Below, piece after piece: positions 1 to 6,883 of a stretch of DNA of 10,767 nt. The DNA is taken from the NCBI GenBank assembly GCA_028565635.1, contig JAOXYB010060168.1:1-10767 (forward strand), read 5' to 3'. Source of the stretch: Phoronis ovalis (taxonomy: Eukaryota > Phoronida > Phoronidae). Made by a program: the position numbers and the translations under genes. How positions within the stretch are numbered: the stretch's first letter is position 1; each line of letters opens with the position of its first letter. The notes under the pieces are model-generated. The model had not been told where the DNA came from. It ran no database searches and saw only the letters and a list, made by a program, of their open reading frames with translations.

Positions 1-1377
1 ATACAAAACAAAAGAAAAGTACGTTATTCAAAAAATGCCCTGAGGGAAATACACGCTAATGAAAAATAGAAGTTAACACGTATTATATTTTAGTGTATTC
101 TTAACGAATAAAATACAACATTTTGGTTTAAAAAGCGATTTTAAAAGTTTTTGAAAACAATAATAATAAGAATAGGGGATTTTTTTTTAAAAACACAAAG
201 AAGTAAAATTAAGCTTTTTTGCAAATATGCTCATTGCGGACAGCAGTATCTCATCTAATGTAAACAAAATCGATATGTAGAAAATAGAGGTTGCGTGTCT
301 ATGTATATCCTGGGGCTAACATACATAAATACTGATGTTCTATCCTAAGGGCAAAATCAATTAAAACTCAGGACTTAAAGTAGTCTAATATATTTCGCCT
401 ACTCGGGCAGGTATAATCAAGAAACATTTAAAAATATGATTGCTGCAAGCGATTATTCTAAATACCCTCAAGAAATAAAGGCGCCATGCGTTAAATACAG
501 TCCCAAATCTCTTGTCTGTATTTAACAGTTCAATAAAATTACAGAAATAGACTTATGCTAGAAGCAATCCCTTAGGCTAGCTGTTTTCAATGTAATTTAC
601 TAAGCGATAGTTAGTTCGAAGTTTACGGATAACTTTATAACACTACTATAGTCATTTTAATGCATCAAAGAATGCTTGAAATTCGAATTTGATTCATAAG
701 CGAAAATTAATTGTTCAGTTTCATAGTGCGTAAATGGTTTGGACATTATTGTGAGGCGAAATTGAACTATCCGTTTATTTCCGCCCTCTTTCCTAAACTG
801 GAAAAGAAAACTGTTGCCATAACATCATCGGAGTTACAATGTATTTCCTAATAAATAGATTACTTAGTCCTCTTTGTTTATTGTAGTCTGTATTACGTTA
901 AAAAAAGAGAAATTGTGGTTATTTAACCGTATTGTACATGCACGTACCCTTAAGCTGATTGCACCGGAAATCAAATGGAAGTAACAAGCATTAATTCAAC
1001 TCTAGATAACCGCGACTGATGACATTTTAAAGTTTAATTTTCGCGAATGAAATATCCACCAATGATACTGGTTTGTTCTAAAGACTCCACATATAACAAT
1101 GAAAAATGGCTACGTGTTTGTCCTGGCATAGTGAATATTTTTACCTGAAAAGCTGTAACATTTAACATTTTACTGTATAATTTACGAGTTATGAAAAATA
1201 TATATCTCTCTCAAGCATAACCTGAAAATCCTTGTATTAGTTTGTTAGAAATTCATTTGCTGTCACTACTGTATATATCCATAGTTAAGTACATTTAAGA
1301 TATCTACTTTCAATTTAGCATTATTTTCTTTTCTTTTGTACTACTGAGTAACTTTGTATGAACTTTTTATAGTTTGA
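1..1377. other. AT-rich non-coding stretch, no gene seen
   Basis: No reading frame with coding character was found on either strand. The stretch is AT-rich and broken by stops in all frames. I looked specifically on the + strand for the missing N-terminal half of the KCTD BTB domain (a V-G-G followed by a Y-T-T/S type motif) and did not find it. The stretch ends in a convincing + strand poly(A) signal at 1378, so part of it could be the 3' UTR of an unseen upstream gene; it could equally be intron of the KCTD gene. A hairpin at 490-526 is listed separately. Confidence 0.5.
490..526. repeat. Short perfect hairpin
   Basis: GTTAAATACAG at 490-500 is the exact reverse complement of CTGTATTTAAC at 516-526, giving an 11-bp stem with a 15-base loop. 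It lies in non-coding DNA. No function is assigned; the stem is too short for a typical microRNA precursor. Confidence 0.55.
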
Positions 1378-1415
1378 AATAAAACTTTATCATAAGTTTG
1401 TTTTGTTGGTTATTT
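1378..1415 (+). terminator. Candidate poly(A) signal with GT-rich downstream element
   Basis: AATAAA at 1378-1383 is followed 10-30 bases later by a T/GT-rich run (GTTTGTTTTGTTGG at about 1397-1410), the standard arrangement of a metazoan cleavage and polyadenylation site on the + strand. No coding exon precedes it in the window, so it would have to end a transcript whose coding part lies before position 1, or an alternative short isoform of the gene continuing into the KCTD exon. In DNA this AT-rich a chance AATAAA is common; the GT-rich partner is what raises it. Confidence 0.35.
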
Positions 1416-1510
1416 TAAAAAGATTTCACCTGTAATTAGTTTTGTCATTTGGTACAAGCGTGTGAGTTACTTGCAAAATATATTACTATCGTTGCAACGA
1501 AATGCGACAT

Positions 1511-1787
1511 TGTGGTAAAGTGGTTTTTCGTTTGTAACGTCGCATTTTGTAATAAGGATCTTATAACGCAGCAAAGGCATTAACGCATTAGTTTGAACCG
1601 CAGCGAGAATCCGCAGCGAGAATCTTTATTTTCTACATCATTATCTTATCATCGTAAAGCGTTCACGTTAATTCTAAAATTTGAATGTTCCCGCTGCGGT
1701 TCAAGTTAATGCGGTGATGCCTTTGCTGCCTAACTAATGTCCTCATTACAAAATGCGACGTCACAAACGAAATACCTCTATATCACA
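1511..1787. mobile_element. Imperfect long inverted repeat, foldback/MITE-like element
   Basis: The left arm (about 1511-1610) and right arm (about 1687-1787) are reverse complements of one another at roughly 85% identity judged by eye, with one single-base gap. Shared blocks include CGTCGCATTTTGTAAT near 1539-1554, GCAGCAAAGGCAT at 1568-1580 and TTGAACCGCAGCG at 1593-1605, each found reversed in the right arm. The spacer of about 75 bp is AT-rich. There is no ORF inside, so it would be a non-autonomous element. I could not identify a target-site duplication, so the exact ends and superfamily are open. The arms are richer in GC and CpG than the surrounding DNA. Confidence 0.7.
1598..1623 (+). 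repeat. 13-bp perfect tandem duplication
   Basis: CCGCAGCGAGAAT occurs twice head to tail (1598-1610 and 1611-1623) at the inner end of the left foldback arm. The right arm carries only one counterpart (around 1687-1697), so the duplication arose in this copy after the palindrome formed. Confidence 0.85.
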
Positions 1788-2347
1788 GGGGCTCATTTTG
1801 TTCCAAACAGTAATTATTTGCATAATGCTAGCAAATAAATTAATTATTACTTTTATTTACAGCTGTCAGTATCATTTCTAAATTTTAAGTAAGTCATTTT
1901 TTTTCTTTTTTAAGTGAGGCCGATAGGAATCGGAAAACAGGATGCAGTGGTTAAAATCTCTGTCATATATGTGTTAACGTTACCCTGAGGTGTTGTCTGG
2001 GATGTATTCTTTGAAAACGCAACCAGTTAATTCATGTGTATATAACAAATGTTTTCACAGGTTTATGTTGGGTCGTGCTGATGAACAGGTGCACTGATTT
2101 TATACAACTTTAAAACCCCACCTAGTGGCAATTTACAAATACTCATGTGACCATTAATTATCATATTACACAAAATTTATTTACAATAAAATTACTTGGC
2201 TACCAAGCTAAAAAACTGTATGTTATCATACAAAGCTTCTAGAAGCCTCCCGTGTTATATATTTTACTGTTGTCTATACTAAAACATTTCAGCGTTCACA
2301 ATTTTATTTACATGACTTTAATTTATACAAAAATGTTTCCTTTGTAG
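1788..2347 (+). other. Intron or upstream DNA ending in the KCTD splice acceptor
   Basis: No coding frame was found. The stretch ends in a good 3' splice site: a pyrimidine-rich run followed by TTTGTAG at 2341-2347. The acceptor is supported by the KCTD homology, which continues to the left of the first in-frame ATG (2373) right up to this AG, in keeping with an internal exon rather than a translation start. Confidence 0.65.
2117..2128 (-). promoter_or_regulatory. CTCF-like core motif
   Basis: On the - strand this reads CCACTAGGTGGG, matching the animal CTCF core CCASYAGRKGGC at 11 of 12 positions. It lies about 220 bp before the KCTD exon. A single short match can be chance; no occupancy can be inferred from sequence. 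Confidence 0.25.
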
Positions 2348-2981
2348 ATATCCCGACAGCAGACTAGCTCGTATGTTTAATGGTAACATTCCCATCATCT
2401 TAGATAGTCTGAAGCAGCATTATTTTATTGACAGAGATGGAAAAATGTTCCGTTATATTCTAAATTTTCTTCGCACATCGCAGCTACTGTTACCTGATGA
2501 TTTCCATGGTATTGAACTTTTGTACGAGGAAGCAAAATTTTACGACATAGCACCAATGATTAAAGCTATTATACAATATAAAATGAAGACAACAAATTCC
2601 AATTTATCCTCTCATAATAGTGGCGGACTTCTAAAAAAACGGAAAATGGATAAGGACAAAGAACATCATCAATGTGTTGTGATGAATATATGTCCAGATT
2701 TAGGAGAAAGAATCTCTTTAACCGCCGAAAAGGCTTTGATAGAAGAGGTATTACCTGAACTAAACGAAGCATTGAGTGATTCAAGAAATTCGGGATGGCA
2801 TTTGGATAACAGATACGTGATTCGTTTTCCTGTCAACGCTTTCTGCAAATTAAATTCTGTCGAAATATGTGAAAGGTTTTTGAATTATGGGTTTGAAATT
2901 GCAGCTTCTAATGGGGGAGGCGTAGAAGGACAACAATTCAGTGAATATGTATTTGTTAAAATGATAAATACTTGCGCTTAA
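2348..2981 (+). CDS. KCTD1/15-like: KCTD1/KCTD15-like BTB/POZ protein, 3' exon (partial CDS)
   Basis: KCTD1 and KCTD15 are BTB proteins that assemble into oligomers and, in vertebrates, bind and repress AP-2 transcription factors; the same role is inferred here. The exon opens after an AG acceptor with one base completing a split codon, then [10 protein letters not shown] and the near-invariant [20 protein letters not shown] and [14 protein letters not shown] of the BTB fold (residues 1 to about 75 of this exon). A linker of about 30 residues with a basic KKRK cluster follows, longer than the roughly 12 residues in vertebrate KCTD1. The C-terminal domain is recognised by [41 protein letters not shown] and QFSEYV. 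The ATG at 2373 is not the start: homology runs upstream of it, so about 50 N-terminal residues are in another exon. The frame ends soon after FSEYV, lacking the vertebrate tail with its IKQE sumoylation-type motif. A weak GT at 2949 could hide a further exon. KCTD6/21-type paralogs fit much less well. Confidence 0.93.
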
Positions 2982-2987
2982 AGCTTG

Positions 2988-2993
2988 AATAAA
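2988..2993 (+). terminator. AATAAA just after the KCTD stop codon
   Basis: The hexamer starts 7 bases after the TAA stop (2979-2981). Used as a poly(A) signal it would give an extremely short 3' UTR; a second AATAAA at 3433-3438 would give one of about 470 bases. Both are candidates, and chance occurrence is likely in AT-rich DNA. Confidence 0.3.
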
Positions 2994-3095
2994 TATGGAG
3001 GAAATATTTGTGGCGATATCCAAGCTAGACTCATTTAGTTGAGTAGTGAAATGCCATACAAAAAATCAATGCGTTTAATTAAAGTGAAAAGTGAC

Positions 3096-3131
3096 TACTA
3101 CACCTGGTTGTACCTGTACTACACCTGGTTG
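3096..3131 (+). repeat. 15-bp direct repeat, period 21
   Basis: TACTACACCTGGTTG occurs at 3096-3110 and again at 3117-3131, separated by TACCTG, which is itself a fragment of the unit. Each copy carries a CACCTG E-box. A small tandem duplication by replication slippage is the simplest reading. Confidence 0.8.
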
Positions 3132-3694
3132 AATTATTTTCAAATAATTTGTTTTATTTGTATTCACGTCCAGCCAAGTTTCTGTAAATTAATTAGTGTA
3201 ATTATAATTTCCTCAGTTTTTTAAACTTACCCATTTATTGTGTCTTGAGGTAAAAACCTGGGTTATTTTCCTGCATTGTTGACAACTTTAACTTGGTATT
3301 TATTGGAATGCCTTCTGGATTCAAGCTGTATATGTTACTTGGCATCTTAAAAATATAATCTGTTACTTTACATATTCTAATTATTACTGGCTAATACTTG
3401 TGTTTTATAAAACACTAGTTTGGTTGCGCTATAATAAAGTCCGGCCCCACGGGCACTTATTTCTTTATGGCAAAAGGCAAGATTGACATTCTCATGCAGT
3501 TCAACAGTGACAAATGTTTTTTTTTATACGATGTAACTTGACGAGTTGACGTTTATCCTGTCGTAACTATGCAACTTTGCCTCATGACCACAGTCGAAGT
3601 TTTATTTAGTCATATCGTAAATCGCAGTAAAAACCACCTGGTGGAAACATTGGAAATCACACCAAACTACAACGTATTTTCAACATCAATTTTG

Positions 3695-3728
3695 AAAACA
3701 AATAGCTTTCTGAAACTCTATTTGTTTT
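3695..3728. repeat. 11-bp hairpin, possibly the core of a larger one
   Basis: AAAACAAATAG at 3695-3705 pairs with CTATTTGTTTT at 3718-3728 across a 12-base loop. ATTTTGAAAA just outside the left arm also has its complement TTTTCAAAAT near 3747-3756, so an interrupted larger stem is possible. Confidence 0.45.
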
Positions 3729-4019
3729 AAGTTTGCATGAAATTCATTTTCAAAATCACCATGGAGACGCACAAGGAAAACATTCAACAGACACAAAAGA
3801 GACACGTGTTCTGTTTTCTCAGTTTTTATATCAAATTTAACACCCAAGGTTTAACACTCCATAAGCCGGGCCGGTAAGTCACTATGCGTCCATCCGATTT
3901 CCAGCACAGCTATTATTACTGAGCTTTGGAAACGGTGCTAAATATCCGAAATGAGTGTGTAAGTTCCGTTAACTGATACGAATATATGGATGGATTTGTC
4001 AGTACCCTATGTAAAGGAG

Positions 4020-4073
4020 ATAAATGTCCGACCTCGGCGGACAAAATGCCATTTTTTCCCTGCGGACATTTAT
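4020..4073. repeat. Inverted repeat ATAAATGTCCG / CGGACATTTAT
   Basis: The 11-bp arms at 4020-4030 and 4063-4073 are perfect complements around a 32-base loop with its own small GC-rich hairpin (CCGACCTCGG). AATGTCCGCG appears once more just downstream, near 4091. GC content and CpGs are higher than in neighbouring DNA, suggesting part of a dispersed repeat whose limits I cannot set. Confidence 0.5.
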
Positions 4074-4292
4074 AGACTTTAAAACTCATCAATGTCCGCG
4101 TTATCACATATTTATTGATTAATATTTTATATTTACATCTCCAGGTCATTCATTCCTCTGACATCGAATGCATTGGGCTCGCAATATATGTGCGGCTTTT
4201 TTCTTTTTCCTATACATTTGGAGGTCTGGATATAACGAAACTACCGTTATCTACATGTCATGCGCGCGTAATCCATACATTTCGAGTTGATT

Positions 4293-4351
4293 GTGTTACT
4301 TCGTCGTATGAAATGCTTTTGTGTTACTTCGACGTCGTATGAAATGCTTTT
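4293..4351 (+). repeat. Tandem duplication of about 28-31 bp
   Basis: The unit at 4293-4320 (starting GTGTTACTTCG, ending ATGAAATGCTTTT) is repeated immediately at 4321-4351 with a 3-base insertion (GAC) before GTCGTATG. It is a two-copy minisatellite-like duplication in non-coding DNA. Confidence 0.85.
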
Positions 4352-4907
4352 AAAATGAAACATCAACAGCTGTGCTGCTAGCTCTTACAGTAGTACTCTC
4401 TGGTACCCGGCCAAATCAGAATTATTCCAAAAGACTAGAATTAATAATTGAAGCAATTTTATATGTAAGCTATTTCTAAAGGAAACTTTTATAATATAAT
4501 ATACATTTTAAACTGGAATTACTTTATCTATATGCTGTAACAGCAAGGATGCTTTAAAGCCTATTGTTACTTTATTTTAGTAATAAACTTGCATATAAAA
4601 TCATAAATTAACCATGCTCAAATTGTTCTAATAAATAAATGTCAGAAAGAAAATAATATGAAATATTAATATTTCGCCAGAGGCAATTGTGGAAATTTTG
4701 ATGGCAATCTTGCTCAATCTTTCTTTCAGAAACATTAGCTACTCATCCCCTAAGGACAAAACATGTATGAAATAGAATAAGTAACGGAATAGAGTCAACT
4801 ACGTAACAGTTAGATATTTGTTCACCTGGCACGCACTGTCAATACGTTAATTATTGGAATCAGATAGGCAGAAAAGATCAAATATAAAGAAGCTATTAAA
4901 TGCCCAT

Positions 4908-5198
4908 TCACTTAAATAATAAAGTTTTTTGCTCGTTATTTGAAGCTTTGTTACTTAATAGAGTGACTGTTAAAATATAATTGCTGCCAAATGTAGCATG
5001 AAACGCCACATAGATTTCAACATTCACTTTAGTAGTAACAAATGTTTTAATGAAAGTTTTTACGATGCAAGTGTTCGGATGAAATATTTCCACCAGTCTC
5101 AGACCCAAACGTTCCCAGCATGTAGCATTTTGTGAATGAACAATGACGTAATTCTGCGTGCGCTCACGCGATTCATTCACAAAACGATCTCTTCGCAT
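4908..5198 (-). CDS. Unrecognised 96-residue ORF, doubtful
   Basis: A true ATG at 5198-5196 opens a 96-codon frame, long for DNA this AT-rich. Its first part is charged (MRRDRFVNES...) and the rest is mixed and hydrophobic, rich in T, V, N and F. I recognise no domain, signal peptide or repeat. The N-terminal codons lie inside the hairpin at 5128-5184, and composition turns AT-rich towards the 3' end, which suggests chance or a repeat remnant. A real single-exon gene cannot be excluded. Confidence 0.12.
   Translation of the reverse strand: MRRDRFVNESRERTQNYVIVHSQNATCWERLGLRLVEIFHPNTCIVKTFIKTFVTTKVNVEIYVAFHATFGSNYILTVTLLSNKASNNEQKTLLFK
5128..5184. repeat. Nested palindrome with 13-bp perfect outer arms
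   Basis: TTTTGTGAATGAA (5128-5140) is the exact complement of TTCATTCACAAAA (5172-5184). Inside lies a second perfect stem, GCGTG-CGCT-CACGC at 5156-5169. The inner part is CpG-rich in contrast to the AT-rich surroundings. It could be the remnant of a small foldback element or a cruciform-prone regulatory site. Confidence 0.65.
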
Positions 5199-5915
5199 GC
5201 CGAGCCAAAACCAAAAAACAATCTTATGTTCTTCTTCTCTGTTCTAAAAATGCCTTCACTTTGTGAGCATATCAATACATAAACAACTACTTATTAATAT
5301 TTTTGTTATTTTGTTAAATTTTCACCGGTTAAAGCTTTTCTAAAGTCAGATTTAAAAAAACAAGTTTTGTGTATAACTAAAGAATGCCGCTATTGAAAGG
5401 GTCTGACTGCAGCGCCCTCAAGTGCATGCGAATAGTCTATGCACGGAAATTATATCTCGTACCAATGCAACAGCCTATTTTGCGCAGACATGTTAGAAGA
5501 AAATTGAACAAGTGAAGACTTAAGACCATCTGGTGAGCATTTTATATATCACCTGCCTGAAATCCTAAATTTTAGATAGTACATATAGGCATTCAGAAAT
5601 GGTTTTTTCTTTCATTACAAAAGTTGCGACTATACTAGTTATCTGATGAACTGATACACAACGAATGACTTTATTCTACATGTACATCTATATCTATATG
5701 CACTGAGGAGAATTTTCCTGTTTTATGCAGGCACAATCAGGAAACCAAAGGCGAAAACTTTTGTTAACATTTTATAAACACATCGGTTCTGATAAAAATT
5801 ATATAGTAATAAAGGGTTTGTACTTCGTACTGAGGTAACATTTTGGATTATTACAAAGAAGAAAACGAGGAAAAATCGCAAATATATAACTGATTGATTA
5901 CATAAAATGTCATCA

Positions 5916-5921
5916 TTTATT
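5916..5921 (-). terminator. Candidate distal poly(A) signal of the secreted-protein gene
   Basis: AATAAA on the - strand, about 620 bases beyond the stop codon at 6540-6538. A nearer - strand AATAAA lies at 6078-6073, about 460 bases beyond the stop. No canonical signal lies closer. Either could end the transcript; sequence alone does not decide. Confidence 0.3.
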
Positions 5922-5938
5922 CAGTACAACTACAAAAT

Positions 5939-6061
5939 ATGGCGGATACAGACATGAACCAGAGGATAATATATGAACGAAGATGTGACATCATATTTGA
6001 ACATCAGAAGCAAGTTTCCAATTCTTTGTATTTTTCATTCATCTGCTCAAAAATCTGTTGA
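5939..6061 (+). CDS. Unrecognised 40-residue small ORF, doubtful
   Basis: The ATG at 5939 has a favourable context (A at -3, G at +4, AAAATATGGCG). The frame begins MADTDMNQRIIYERRCDII, is polar and balanced in composition, then becomes low-quality before a TGA at 6059-6061. It would lie antisense to the likely 3' UTR of the - strand gene. It could be a first coding exon of an unseen + strand gene, but no good donor site stands out. Not matched to any family I know. Confidence 0.15.
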   Translation: MADTDMNQRIIYERRCDIIFEHQKQVSNSLYFSFICSKIC

Positions 6062-6537
6062 AATCTGAGTATTTTATTTGGAAGAGCCACATTTTCTAGG
6101 AAAGGGAAGGGGGAGGAGTAACATTCATCGCCCCTAAATGACAATTGTCTTATACATTATTCTAATCTTATGGATCTAAAAGCAATTTACATTTGTCGTA
6201 AAACATTTAGTTCAAACGTAAAATATGGAAACAGTACCTGTAAAAGATAAATATGCAATAGTAAGGAAAAATAATTTTTCTTTTACGTATAGCACCATCT
6301 GCAGCTAGACACACAAAGTTTGTTTATAAACTAAGTAGGCTAATACCAACAAACACGATATATTAATCTTTACAATTGATGTAACATTGCATCATCCATA
6401 AAATGCATTACGTAAATTTTACATTTCCGCACTTGTACGATTTTTCCTCTCAACATTTACATAAATAACTCATATCATACGCATTATTAAAAATTCATTG
6501 TAAATTCCGCTATGACGTCATCATTTTGGTGGAATTT

Positions 6538-6883
6538 TCATATGGGACAATTTACTGAGAATGCATAATTACAGTTACACCCACTAACATCAAATACAGT
6601 TCGAGATGGACAAGGTTGTACACCATAGGTGATTCCGCTTATTGACTGCTCAAACCGTGCACAATTTGTCATTTGAACAAGAGTGTACGTATTGCCATAT
6701 GCATTACAACTATATCTTGGACATTCGTATTTAATTATGTCATAATATGTTAAGTATAAATCGTCAATAAGTTTCAGTGCATCACGAACGAACTGGTCTT
6801 CTGAACAATTTTCTGGTAGTTTACGACGAATATTCTCGGCACAATTATTTGGTGAATCCGGCTCATAGTTACTTGAGAAAAAG
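6538..6883 (-). CDS. Exon 3: nine cysteines and stop
   Basis: 346 bases: one base (C) completes the split codon AGC (Ser), then 114 codons and TGA at 6540-6538. The acceptor is TTTTTATTTTTAG on the - strand. Key segments are NNCAENIRRKLPENCSED, a probable amphipathic helix (VRDALKLIDDLYLTYYDIIK), then YECPRYSCNAYGN, MTNCARF, VQPCPSR, SGCNCNYAF and the C-terminal NCPI. The chain ends two residues after its last cysteine. Confidence 0.88.

Larger units (their letters stand above)
2994..3900. other. Possible KCTD 3' UTR and intergenic DNA
   Basis: There is no supported coding region. A + strand frame at 3039-3224 opens with TTG, not ATG, and is low-complexity and hydrophobic. The stretch holds the 15-bp direct repeat at 3096-3131, an AATAAA at 3433-3438, a palindromic CCACCTGGTGG at 3634-3644, and an 11-bp hairpin (3695-3705 with 3718-3728). 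A slightly GC-richer patch from about 3440 to 3880 might be an old repeat, but I could not define its ends. Confidence 0.45.
4352..5938. other. Intergenic stretch, no recognised gene
   Basis: AT-rich non-coding DNA between the two convergent genes. It contains an AATAAA on the + strand at 4582-4587, an unrecognised - strand ORF at 4908-5198, a nested hairpin at 5128-5184 and a GC-richer patch near 5395-5510. I found no exon joining to either neighbouring gene. Confidence 0.45.

Noticed and set aside
2373-2375. ATG at 2373 as start codon of the KCTD protein
   Set aside because: KCTD homology (YPDSRLAR) continues upstream in frame to a good AG acceptor, and a protein starting here would lack half of the BTB domain.
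2569-2784. 71-codon - strand open frame
   Set aside because: It is an antisense shadow of the conserved KCTD exon.
3039-3224. 61-codon + strand frame after the KCTD stop
   Set aside because: TTG start, repetitive YYTWL segment made by the 15-bp direct repeat, no homology; not an extension of KCTD.
3916-4342. Two open frames (77 codons on -, 75 codons on +)
   Set aside because: The + frame opens with TTG and the - frame runs across the ATGTCCG repeat; neither shows a domain. A dispersed repeat explains the stretch better.
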